NCBI GenBank assembly: GCA_035502995.1
Contig: DATJTW010000102.1
Location: forward strand, 96,425-160,424
Length of the DNA: 64,000 bases
Direction: 5' to 3'
Origin: CADEED01 sp035502995
GTDB taxonomy: Bacteria > Pseudomonadota > Gammaproteobacteria > Steroidobacterales > Steroidobacteraceae
Below, piece after piece: positions 1 through 8,833 of this stretch. Under the pieces are notes generated by a model. That model was not told where the DNA came from and did no database searches. It saw only the letters and a program-made list of their open reading frames with translations. How positions within the stretch are numbered: position 1 is the first letter of the stretch; every line of letters starts with the position of its first letter. A program made the position numbers and the translations under genes.

Positions 1-3000
1 CCACCACGCCGACGCCCGCGGGCACGCCGGCGCCCACCGAAGATCCGCCGGGGCTCATCCGCGAATCGGCCACCGAGATCGGCGAGGTCGCGCGCCGCCA
101 CAACCCGCGGCAATTCTTCGATCGCCAGATCACGGACACGCGGCACGGCGTCGACAGCAATCTCGGCAAACGCACCACCGACGTGACGGCGGGCTTCAGC
201 GGCGGCTTCCTGGGCACCGTCGACGAGGCGAAGGTGGTGGGGGCCTTGCGCGGCCTGACCGAAATCCGCGGCAACGCGCTGAAGGATCCCGTCTACCCGC
301 AGGGCTCGGGCGGCCGCGACCTCGTCGACGATCTCCTCGACAACCTGGACTACGGCACGAACGACTACAACGCGGCGATGGCCTATCTATCGGGCAACGC
401 CATCGAAGGCGCGCGGCTCGAGCTGATCGAGGCGAACGGCATCGTCAGCGACGACGAGGCGCGCATGGAAGCGGCGATGCGCGCGCTCTCGCCCGAGCAG
501 CTCGCGTCGATGCGGGCGCTGCATCCGGACACGCTGCGTGACACCCGCGCCGTGCTGAGCGGCACGGATCTCGACGTGTTCAACGCGGTGGCCGACGGCA
601 ACTACGCGCTCGCCGACGCGTATCACATGCGCGACGAAGTCGACGAGGCGCGCCGCAACGGCGACATCGACGCGACCGCGACGGCGCTGACGACCTGGAC
701 GGCGGGCGCCGAAGAAGGCACCTGGGGCGATCAACCCGTGACGCCCGACGAGCGCCGCGCCGCGGTGGTCGCGGCATTGGCGGGAATCCTGCCGCCCTCG
801 GTCACCGAGCCGGCGGCCGTGGCCGCGGTGACCGGCGAGATGTCGGAGGCGGAGCGCGCCGCCGCGATCGCGACGGCGCGCAACGAGGCGCGCGTCATCG
901 CCTACGTCACGCGCGACATCGACGTCTACGTCGGTGGCGGAGAAGGCGGCGGCGAATACATCACGATGCGCATGGAAGGCGCGAGCCGCGACCTCGCCGA
1001 GTCGTTGATCCGGCACGGCGATGGCAGCGTCGAGGCGCGCGCGGCGCGCATCGGTTTCGAGATCCAGCGCAGCGGCGATCCGAGTGCGCTCAATCTGGAC
1101 CGGGCGACGTTCGACGCGGGTTTCTCCGGAGATCTCGCGCACGCTTCCGAAGAGGAGCGCGAAGCTCATCGGCGCGCCGCGGAGGATCGCGCGCGAGTGG
1201 TGATGCTCGCCGCGGAGCGGTATGCCGGCGCCGATCCGCCGCCAGAAGGCTGGACGCCCGGCGGCGACGACCCGACGCACCAGCCGGGCGCCGCGATGCG
1301 CGAGACGCGGGTCATGAACGCCCGCGACCGGCTGATCAGACGCCTGGAGGCGCGTTTCGGCAGCGACACCGTCGGCGCGCAACTGGCTGCCGGCCTGCTC
1401 ACCGATGCACGCCCGAGCCCGGCGACCTGCGCGCTCGCGATGCGGCACGCGATGTACTCGCACATCGGCACGAATGAAGAGCTGATCTTCCGGTTCACCG
1501 AACGCATGAACCGCGACGAAGTCGCGGCGATGCGCACGGAGTTCGCACATCAGACCGGTGGCGATTCGCTCGACGCGGAACTCGGCGTCTACGGCGAAGG
1601 CGGCACGTTCACGGAGCTCTCGGGCGACGACCGGCTGCGCATGGAGCGCGCGATGCTCGGCGTCGCGCGCAACGACCGCGAGCGACTCGAAGTGGCCGCG
1701 TTCGCGATCGCCCAGCAGCGCTGGGAGGCCGGCGACGATGGCGCCGCGTACGCCGACGGCACGCTGGCCGACCAGGCGATGACCGGCGCGTCGGCGCGGC
1801 TCGAGGCGCTCGGCGGCGGACCGATCGCGATCTCGCGCCGCGGCGAGCTGCTGCTCTCGCTGCCCAACTTCGACGCGCGCGGCAACTACACCGGCGCCGA
1901 TCACGACGAGTTCCTGCGCACCACCGGGATGGCGCAGGACATCGCGCACAACTACGCGGCGCGCATCGACGCGTTCGCGGACATCTTCACGACCGGCATC
2001 GCGATCCTCGGCGCGATCGCCGCCGCGGCGATAACGGTTGCCACGGGCGGTGCCGCGCTGCCGCTGATCGCGATGGCGGTGGCGACGGGTCTCGCCTCGA
2101 TGTCGGCCAACTACGCGATCAAGGGCGGACGTTACGGCTGGGAGCAGGCGGGCATCGATCTCGCGATGACGGCCGTGCAGGCCGTCACCGCCGGCGTCGG
2201 CGCGCAGCTCGGCGCGGCGGCGCAGATCGCGTCGAAGGGCGCGACCGCCGTGAGCCAGGCGACGCGGACGCTGATGGCGCTGTCGCGCATCTTCACCGAG
2301 AGCCCGGTGATGAACGCCATCATCATCGGCGCGATCACCGGCTCGATCAGCGGCCTCGGGTCCGCCGCGCTCGACGAAAGCACGTGGGACGGCAAGGATC
2401 CCGTGGGATCCTTGTTAGGTGGCCTGCTGCGCGGCGCGCTGGCGGGTGCGGCGACGTCGGCGTTCACCAGCACGATCGAGAACATCGGCGAAGTCGGCAA
2501 GACCGTCGGCGACCGGCTGAACCACATGACCGCGGAGGGTGGCGTGCGCGCCGCGCTGCGGAACATCGTGATGCGCGGCGGCGCGCGGGCGTTGCTGGCC
2601 GGCGGCGGCGGCATGATCGGCCGCTCCACCGAGCTGCTTTTCGACTCGGCGACCGGGCGATTCCGCGGCGACGCCGGCGATGCGTTGCACGAGATCGGCG
2701 CGGCGGGTTTGCATTCCGCTGTGCAGGGTTTCGGCGAAGGCGCGGCGGAAGCCGTCGGCGGGCGGTTCCACAACGCCACGTTGCGCCGGCACGAAGCCGA
2801 CATCGCGCGCGAGCGCGCCAGCATGGGCATGCCCGATCTCGATGCGGAGACGCTGCGCGCCGCCGCGCACGATCTCATGTTCATGAACCAGATCGGCGAG
2901 AGCGGGGCGCTCGCCGCGGCGATCCGCCTCGATCACGTCGCGGCGAACGGCGGCATGGAGCCCGCGCGGCTGCCGCCGGGCGTGCCGCGCACGGCGCGTC

Positions 3001-5891
3001 CGCCGCTGACCCCGGAAGAGGGCGGCGAGCCGCGGCGGTCCCGTGCGCCGCATGCCGACGAGCCCGAAGCGGCGGCGCCTCGCCCTGGCGGCGGAAGCGA
3101 TGAAGAAGCGGCGGCTGCGCGCCGGTCGGGTGGGGGTGGCGGTGATGACGAGGGTCCGCCGCGCGTTCCGGCCGGCGGTGGAGACGGCGGCGACGATGAC
3201 CGCCTCTTCCCGCGGCTCACGGAGCGCGAGGTCAATCGCGCGGTCGACGACGCCGAGTCCGCGCTGATGATGCGCATCGGCGCCGAACAGCCCGGGGCGG
3301 AGACGCGTCCGGCGCCCGTGCCGGCGGATCGAGAGGCAACGCTCGCGCAGCGCCAGCTCGGTGGCGTGCTGGCCGACGAGGCCGATGCGTTGTCGCGGCG
3401 TTCGTCGTCGCTGCGTGGCGAAGCGGACGATCTCGAGACCCGAGCGCGCCACGAAGAGACCATCGGCAAACCCGAACGCGCCGAGCGCATGCGCGCACGC
3501 GCCGCCGGACTGCGGGAGGACGCAGCGCAGCTCGAGACGCGGGCCGGCGCACGGCGCGCGGAGGCCGAGGAATACCTGAGTGGCCGGCGTTCGGCGACCG
3601 CCCATCTGCCCGGCGCGGAAGACATCGACGTGATGTTCGACAACCTGACCAGCGAGTCGCCGGGGCTGTTGCACATCGGACTCTCGAACGTGGAAGCGCA
3701 TCCCGAACTGCTGCCGCGCCTCGTGCGCTCGTTGCTTAACGGCGAAGAGGGCACGCGCGTGGTGTTCCGCGTCGAGAGCGAGCGCAGCCGCGAGCTCGTC
3801 AGCATCGACGCGCACGGCAACGTGCGGCTGGTGAGCGACGGCTCGGTGCACGTGAACGCCGGCTCGTTCGAACGCGCGATGGAGTTCCTGCTCAACAACT
3901 CGCGCGGCCGCGCGCGGCTGTTCAGCTTCGAGGTCGACGAGAGCTGGATCCGCGCGGCGCGCTCGGCGGCGATTCCGGAGGCGGGCACCGCGGATCTCGC
4001 GGGTAGACAGCCGCGATTGGTCGACGTGCGCTTCGCGGATGATCAACTCGAGATTCCCCACTCGTTGCTGAACGAGTTCAACCGGATGATTGTGCCGGGC
4101 AGCGGGCAGGTGCACGAGTTCGAGGCGGTGCCGGGACGGCGCGGGGGTGGCGGGGGCGAGCCCGAGGAGAATTTCGGGACGGCGGACCAGGCAGCGGCGG
4201 GCATTCGGGGATCGCGTTTGTCCGGCGATGCGGCAATCGCGCCTGGCATGTCACGCGCAACGTCGAACGGCGTGCGAAACACGGCGGAGGCACTGGGCGC
4301 GCCGGGCGGTGCGCTGGAAGGGCGCTTGCGGATGGCGGGGATCGAGGATCAACACGACCGGTTCGTGATCTCCGGCCGCACGCCCGACGAGCCGGACATT
4401 CCGGTGCGCATCATCGTCGAGCGGGAGTTGCCGCGTGTCCGGGGCGAGATGCAGGCCGCGCGTTACGACGCCGACCCCGACGTCCCCGGCGGATTCATCA
4501 TCCGCGTGTCCGAAGGAACGCCGGCCTCCGAAGTCGGGCGTGCGCTGGCGCACGAGGTGCGCGAACTGCGCAATCTGACGCCAGCGAACGCCGCCATGCC
4601 CGATGCGCTGGGGGCGGGAGGAAAAGGCGGTCGCCTGTCGCCACACGACGAAGGGCGACTGGGCGAGATCGAGTTCATGGCGCACCAGCTTGCGACGCTG
4701 GATCCTGCGGATTCCAGGAGCGCTGCAACTCGCCGCCGGATCATGGATGAGGCACAACGACTCGTCGATCATCTGGGATTGTTAGGAGAGTCGGCGGCCG
4801 CTGCGCGGCGTTTGGGCGCGGTCCGTGGCGCGCTCGGTGAAGACACGTCGATCCGCGCGTTGCTCGATGACGCGGTACGGACGGCGGGCAGCAATCCTTT
4901 CCTCGAGAAACCCGGAGAAACGATAGACGACAATCTGGCCCTGCTCGGGCGTCGGCTCGAGCACGCTCGTTCCCTCGGCGATCAGGGGGCGGAGCTGCGG
5001 TTCCGCGAGCAGCTCATCCTCGATCAGGCGATCGAGCTGGTCATGAGCGAGGGACTGGTCACCACGTACCGCGGCAAGGCTGGGCCCTCGTTCGACGGAA
5101 ACGAGATCGCGAGGCTGCGCGCGGGAATGCCGGGAGCAATGCGCGACCTTTTCGATCGCGCCATCAGGACCGCCGCGACCCGCCCGCCCTATGTCGACAA
5201 CGATCGGCGTCCGTCTCCCGGTTACGAAGCACGCTTCCTGTCCGAAGACGTTGCGCATGCCGCGTCGGCCCTGCCGGACGACCTGGTGATCGAGGTCGGT
5301 CGGAGACCGTCGGAGATGCGCAGCATGCGCGTGGAAGAGGCGATCGCAGGGCGGCTGAGACTGCTCGAGGCTCGCAGCCTCCTGCAGATGGAGCTCGATC
5401 AGCCTGGAAACGATTCCGCCCGGATCCGCGATCTGCAGAAGCGGATCGGCAGGAACATCGCGGCAACGAATTTGCTGTCCGAGGCGCTTGGCGTCGCTGC
5501 AGGGCGGCAATTCGTCGCGAACGATCCCGTGCTGCGCACCGGCACGATCATCGACCTGCCGTTCAGCGGGTCGGGTGTTCCGGACATCCTGGTGGAACTG
5601 CCCGGTCCGCGTTACGTCCTGGTCGAGTGCAAGGGCGGTGTCGCGGATCTCGGCACCCGCAAGAGCGTGGACGGACGCTTCCGTGTTTCGCAAGGAAGGC
5701 GCGAGTACGTGGAGAGTCTCGCCCACGCCATGATCGCGAAGGGTGGGCGAACGGGCACGGCCGGGGCCGCGTTGCTCGCTCAGGTCACGAGCGACGTCGA
5801 TCTTCCTTACTATCTCGTGCGGCAGCCCTTCGACATCGATGGTGCACCGACGACGCCGCAGGTCTCGGAATTCGATACACGCAGGAGATGA
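1..5891 (+). CDS. Polymorphic-toxin-like giant protein with C-terminal PD-(D/E)XK nuclease-like domain (5' partial)
   Basis: The frame (codons from base 3) is open to the left edge, so the true start lies outside; GTG at 183 is just an internal valine. At least 1,962 residues are present. Order seen: a long helical Glu/Arg/Ala-rich part; hydrophobic segments near 1975-2110, 2155-2240, 2319-2380 and 2410-2475; a Gly/Asp/Pro-rich linker near 3020-3205; a charged coiled coil near 3340-3590; a segment containing LAHEVREL near 4550; and a C-terminal domain after about 5480. That domain has Pro-Asp (5580-5585), then Glu-Cys-Lys (5625-5633) and a following Gln/Tyr helix, the layout of PD-(D/E)XK nucleases. 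Size, modular build and the overlapping downstream gene fit a secreted polymorphic toxin. The delivery system (T6SS, eCIS or other) cannot be told because the N-terminus is missing. Confidence 0.6.
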   Translation, partial: TTPTPAGTPAPTEDPPGLIRESATEIGEVARRHNPRQFFDRQITDTRHGVDSNLGKRTTDVTAGFSGGFLGTVDEAKVVGALRGLTEIRGNALKDPVYPQGSGGRDLVDDLLDNLDYGTNDYNAAMAYLSGNAIEGARLELIEANGIVSDDEARMEAAMRALSPEQLASMRALHPDTLRDTRAVLSGTDLDVFNAVADGNYALADAYHMRDEVDEARRNGDIDATATALTTWTAGAEEGTWGDQPVTPDERRAAVVAALAGILPPSVTEPAAVAAVTGEMSEAERAAAIATARNEARVIAYVTRDIDVYVGGGEGGGEYITMRMEGASRDLAESLIRHGDGSVEARAARIGFEIQRSGDPSALNLDRATFDAGFSGDLAHASEEEREAHRRAAEDRARVVMLAAERYAGADPPPEGWTPGGDDPTHQPGAAMRETRVMNARDRLIRRLEARFGSDTVGAQLAAGLLTDARPSPATCALAMRHAMYSHIGTNEELIFRFTERMNRDEVAAMRTEFAHQTGGDSLDAELGVYGEGGTFTELSGDDRLRMERAMLGVARNDRERLEVAAFAIAQQRWEAGDDGAAYADGTLADQAMTGASARLEALGGGPIAISRRGELLLSLPNFDARGNYTGADHDEFLRTTGMAQDIAHNYAARIDAFADIFTTGIAILGAIAAAAITVATGGAALPLIAMAVATGLASMSANYAIKGGRYGWEQAGIDLAMTAVQAVTAGVGAQLGAAAQIASKGATAVSQATRTLMALSRIFTESPVMNAIIIGAITGSISGLGSAALDESTWDGKDPVGSLLGGLLRGALAGAATSAFTSTIENIGEVGKTVGDRLNHMTAEGGVRAALRNIVMRGGARALLAGGGGMIGRSTELLFDSATGRFRGDAGDALHEIGAAGLHSAVQGFGEGAAEAVGGRFHNATLRRHEADIARERASMGMPDLDAETLRAAAHDLMFMNQIGESGALAAAIRLDHVAANGGMEPARLPPGVPRTARPPLTPEEGGEPRRSRAPHADEPEAAAPRPGGGSDEEAAAARRSGGGGGDDEGPPRVPAGGGDGGDDDRLFPRLTEREVNRAVDDAESALMMRIGAEQPGAETRPAPVPADREATLAQRQLGGVLADEADALSRRSSSLRGEADDLETRARHEETIGKPERAERMRARAAGLREDAAQLETRAGARRAEAEEYLSGRRSATAHLPGAEDIDVMFDNLTSESPGLLHIGLSNVEAHPELLPRLVRSLLNGEEGTRVVFRVESERSRELVSIDAHGNVRLVSDGSVHVNAGSFERAMEFLLNNSRGRARLFSFEVDESWIRAARSAAIPEAGTADLAGRQPRLVDVRFADDQLEIPHSLLNEFNRMIVPGSGQVHEFEAVPGRRGGGGGEPEENFGTADQAAAGIRGSRLSGDAAIAPGMSRATSNGVRNTAEALGAPGGALEGRLRMAGIEDQHDRFVISGRTPDEPDIPVRIIVERELPRVRGEMQAARYDADPDVPGGFIIRVSEGTPASEVGRALAHEVRELRNLTPANAAMPDALGAGGKGGRLSPHDEGRLGEIEFMAHQLATLDPADSRSAATRRRIMDEAQRLVDHLGLLGESAAAARRLGAVRGALGEDTSIRALLDDAVRTAGSNPFLEKPGETIDDNLALLGRRLEHARSLGDQGAELRFREQLILDQAIELVMSEGLVTTYRGKAGPSFDGNEIARLRAGMPGAMRDLFDRAIRTAATRPPYVDNDRRPSPGYEARFLSEDVAHAASALPDDLVIEVGRRPSEMRSMRVEEAIAGRLRLLEARSLLQMELDQPGNDSARIRDLQKRIGRNIAATNLLSEALGVAAGRQFVANDPVLRTGTIIDLPFSGSGVPDILVELPGPRYVLVECKGGVADLGTRKSVDGRFRVSQGRREYVESLAHAMIAKGGRTGTAGAALLAQVTSDVDLPYYLVRQPFDIDGAPTTPQVSEFDTRRR

Positions 5892-7642
5892 ACCCCTCGA
5901 TGAACGACAACGGCCCCTGGCTCGAACTACAGCGTCGTCGCGCCGCCGTCCTGTCGCGCCGCCCGCTGCCGGGTGACGCGCGCGAACTCGCGAACCGCGC
6001 GTTCGAGGCTGCCGTCGTGTCGATCGAGTCCGGGCAACTCGCGGATGCGCGTTTCGCACTCGCCGAAGGCGCGGCAACACTGTCTGCCGGCCTCATGCTC
6101 GCGGCGACCGAGGCCGACGACTCCGCCAAGGCTGAAGTCCGTTGGCCAGACGGCATGTCGCGGCTGTTTCTTCCCAGTGAACCGCCGAATCCCTCGGAGT
6201 GGTGGAGAGCGTTGGCCTGCGCGTTGGTCGTGCGCGATGCCGCGGCATTGGAGATCTTGTGCGAGACCACGAACCTGAACGCGTTGGGCGCGCCGGCCGG
6301 CAATTTCGACGACTTCTGGTTGCCGCTGTGCGTGATCGCGTCGGCGCTGGTCCGCGGTGAACGCATCGCGCCGGAAGATTTCTCGCGCGTCGAAGGACTG
6401 TTCGATGTCGAGGGAGAGCGGCTCGGCGACGAGGCCGTCATCGATTCGCAGATCGCGCCCTTGCTGCCCATGATGCGGGCGTTGTCCTCCGGTACCGGAT
6501 TCGACGCTGCGCTGCGCAACGCCGTCGCGCGTCACCGGGCATACTTCGACTCGACGCCGGATGCCTATCCACCCTATCGCGCGCTGTCACTCGAAGCGCT
6601 GGGTCTCGCGGCGCTGGCGCGCGATCTCGGCGTGTCCTTCGATGCGGGCATTTTCCCGGAAGAGCTGCTGGAAGTCCGGGACCGGCCGACGCTGACCACC
6701 ACGCTGGTCTACGCGCCGCGCTACGCCGAACACGCGGAAGATGTCACCGGCTTCCTGGATCTGCGCGGTTACCCGCGGGGCCGGCGGAATCACTCGCTCA
6801 TCCGGCGCGGCGCCGACCTGATCGCGCACTACGAACTCTCCGGCCGCCCCGGCGTGTCGCACGCGCGCGCCGAGTTCCAGCTGGCCGGCGGCGGACCGCC
6901 GTTGCCGCTGGTTGCGCTCGATCCGGGCGAGCGGCTGTTGCTCGCCGAGCTGCATGGACGTGATACGGCTGGCGTGCCGTCGGCGATCGAGTTCGTCGAA
7001 CAGGTTCTCGCCGCGATTCCGCCGGACGCGGATGCGATCCCTGTCGAGGCGTTCGTGAACGTCCGCGGGCGCGAGATGTACGAGCGCGAGCCCGGGCGAT
7101 TCCGTCGCGATCGGCTGCAGGCCTATCTACGAGGTTTGACGGGCGGCGCTCGTTCCGCCGGGCCCGACAAGGATGTCCTCACTTCTATCGCGCTGATCCG
7201 GGCGCAGGTCGAACCGCTGATCGAAGCGCTGTGCCGCCTGCGCGACCCGCAGACGATCGAAAACGTCCGGCCGCGCGACACGGACTACGATCGCGTGTTC
7301 ACCGACAAGACAGTCGCCGCCGCGGCGAAAGCCGCCTACGCCGCCGAGTGGGTGACGCCCGAACGCATCGGCGCGCCGCGATCGGAGCTCAGCGAGCTGC
7401 GCATTCACGTGAGCCCCGCCGGCATGCTGGCCACCGACAACGAGCTGTTGCGCCACTTCCCCGGCGGCTACCGCGCGCTGGCGCCGGCACTGAACCCGCG
7501 CGTCGTCTGGGTTGCCTGGAAATTCACGCATCCCGGCGAAACCACCGGCGGCCTGTCCTTCGACGGCCTCGCCTGGATCGACGACCACTGGGCCTGGTTC
7601 CCCAAGCCCTACCGCGTGTTGTCCGGCATCCCGGCGCCGTAG
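5888..7642 (+). CDS. Putative immunity protein of the preceding toxin (Imm49-like part plus extra domain)
   Basis: The ATG at 5888 overlaps the toxin stop as ATGA, so the two genes are translationally coupled; a second ATG at 5900 has better spacing (12 nt) from AGGAG at 5883-5887. The 584-residue product is soluble and has no signal peptide. Residues about 1-240 are helical with EWWRALACALVVRD and a later PPYRALSLEALGLAALA segment that resemble the Imm49 immunity family by eye. The C-terminal 150 residues form a separate Trp-rich unit ending in WIDDHWAWFPKPYRVL. Position directly behind a toxin-like C-terminus is the main argument for immunity. The protein is about twice the usual size of such proteins. 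The family call is from memory of the pattern and is not certain. Confidence 0.5.
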   Translation: MNPSMNDNGPWLELQRRRAAVLSRRPLPGDARELANRAFEAAVVSIESGQLADARFALAEGAATLSAGLMLAATEADDSAKAEVRWPDGMSRLFLPSEPPNPSEWWRALACALVVRDAAALEILCETTNLNALGAPAGNFDDFWLPLCVIASALVRGERIAPEDFSRVEGLFDVEGERLGDEAVIDSQIAPLLPMMRALSSGTGFDAALRNAVARHRAYFDSTPDAYPPYRALSLEALGLAALARDLGVSFDAGIFPEELLEVRDRPTLTTTLVYAPRYAEHAEDVTGFLDLRGYPRGRRNHSLIRRGADLIAHYELSGRPGVSHARAEFQLAGGGPPLPLVALDPGERLLLAELHGRDTAGVPSAIEFVEQVLAAIPPDADAIPVEAFVNVRGREMYEREPGRFRRDRLQAYLRGLTGGARSAGPDKDVLTSIALIRAQVEPLIEALCRLRDPQTIENVRPRDTDYDRVFTDKTVAAAAKAAYAAEWVTPERIGAPRSELSELRIHVSPAGMLATDNELLRHFPGGYRALAPALNPRVVWVAWKFTHPGETTGGLSFDGLAWIDDHWAWFPKPYRVLSGIPAP

Positions 7643-8652
7643 CGCCCGCGATCGATCCCGTATTTCTTCAGCAGCTTGCCGAACGCGCGCCGTTCCTTGC
7701 CGCAGCTGCGCGCGGCCTGCGAGACGTTGCCGCCGAAGCGCTGCATCGCGTCGAGTAGATAGGCGCGCTCGAATTCGCCGATGGCCTGCGCCTTGGCGCG
7801 CCCGAAGTCGGCGATCTCGAACTCGCCGGTGTCCTCGGGCAGGGCGTCGGGCGTTTCCTCGGCCGGCAGCGTCATGCGCCGCGCGCTCGAGGAGTGGAAG
7901 CTGTAGGCGCGCACGCGGATCACGTCGTCGTCGCTCAAGAGGTATTCCCGGTGCAGCACGTTCTCGAGCTCGCGCACGTTGCCGGGCCAGTCGTGGCGAC
8001 CGAGCGCGTCGAACGACGCGGCGTCGAGCCGCTTGTTGTCGCGGTACAGCGCGCCCAACTTGCGCAGGAAATGATCGGACAGCAACGCGAGATCGCCGAC
8101 GCGCTCGCGCAGCGGCGGCAGGTCGACGTCCATCAATCGCAGGCGGAACAGCAGGTCGGCGCGGAACGAGCCGGCGCGCACGAGATCGGAGAGATTCACG
8201 TTGCTCGCGGCGATGATGCGCACGCGCGCCTGCTGCTGCTGGCGGCCGCCGACGGGGCGGAACGTGCCGTCCTGCAGGAACCGCAGCATCGCGACCTGCG
8301 CGCGCGGCGACAGCGCCTCCACTTCGTCGAGGAACAGCGTGCCGCCCTCGGCGTCGGCGATCAGTCCGGCCGTGGCTTCGCGCGCATCGGTGTACGCGCC
8401 GCGCGCGTGGCCGAACAACTCGTTCTCGACGAGCTGGTCCGGCAGCGCGCCGCAGTTGACGGGGATGAACGGGAAATTCCGCCGCGCGCCTAGATAGTGG
8501 ATGGCGCGGGCGGCCAGCTCCTTGCCGGTGCCGGTTTCGCCCTGGATGAGGACGGTGGCGTCACTGCGCGCCACGCGCTGGATCAGTTGCAACGCGTCGC
8601 GAAAGGCGCGCGATGCACCAATCAGGTTCAGGTTGCTCAGGTCCTCTGGCAT
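7609..8652 (-). CDS. Sigma-54-type AAA+ transcriptional regulator without sensor domain, degenerate GAFTGA loop
   Basis: The 347-residue protein begins directly with the AAA+ domain: Walker A GETGTGKE at 38-45, Walker B GGTLFLDE at 103-110, an arginine-finger segment near 164-172 and WPGNVREL further on. A Fis-type helix-turn-helix follows (NVSQAARSCGKERRAFGKLL). The N-terminal receiver or GAF domain usual in this family is absent. The sigma-54-contacting loop, normally GAFTGA, reads GAYTDA at 85-90. The 3' end overlaps the immunity-like gene tail-to-tail by 34 bp. It could control the toxin locus, but that rests only on proximity. Confidence 0.85.
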   Translation of the reverse strand: MPEDLSNLNLIGASRAFRDALQLIQRVARSDATVLIQGETGTGKELAARAIHYLGARRNFPFIPVNCGALPDQLVENELFGHARGAYTDAREATAGLIADAEGGTLFLDEVEALSPRAQVAMLRFLQDGTFRPVGGRQQQQARVRIIAASNVNLSDLVRAGSFRADLLFRLRLMDVDLPPLRERVGDLALLSDHFLRKLGALYRDNKRLDAASFDALGRHDWPGNVRELENVLHREYLLSDDDVIRVRAYSFHSSSARRMTLPAEETPDALPEDTGEFEIADFGRAKAQAIGEFERAYLLDAMQRFGGNVSQAARSCGKERRAFGKLLKKYGIDRGRYGAGMPDNTR

Positions 8653-8784
8653 GACGCGAATCCGTTTCCATTCGTTCGCTGTTTCGACCGAGCTTATGTT
8701 CGGGCTCGTGACGGTTGCAAGAACGTCGCGCCGATCCGGAGTTTCAAAGTGAGAGATTTTTCCGCAAGTCGCCGCAGCGCGACA

Positions 8785-8825
8785 TCATGACGATCTCGTC
8801 ATGAACTGATCACGATTTGATCAGT
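8785..8825. promoter_or_regulatory. Two adjacent perfect dyads between MFS gene stop and AAA+ regulator start
   Basis: TCATGACGA (8785-8793) and TCGTCATGA (8796-8804) form a 9-bp inverted repeat with a 2-nt centre. Immediately next, ACTGATCA (8805-8812) and TGATCAGT (8818-8825) form an 8-bp inverted repeat with a 5-nt centre. They lie just downstream of the MFS stop and about 130 bp upstream of the regulator start. The very short first loop favours a protein-binding operator; the second could be a terminator stem, though no T-run follows. Confidence 0.5.
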
Positions 8826-8833
8826 GTCGGTCC

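Noticed and set aside
183..185. GTG at 183 as start of the first gene
   Set aside because: The same frame is open upstream to base 3 with matching composition, so the gene starts outside the window.
387..4115. Long minus-strand reading frames opposite the toxin gene
   Set aside because: They mirror the codon pattern of the plus-strand gene in a GC-rich genome, and are Arg/Ala-rich without recognisable domains.
4540..4585. Zinc protease active site in the toxin (LAHEVREL)
   Set aside because: It is HExxE, not HExxH, and no third ligand pattern was found nearby.
8805..8825. FNR/Anr box
   Set aside because: ACTGATCA-N5-TGATCAGT does not fit TTGAT-N4-ATCAA in half-site sequence or spacing.
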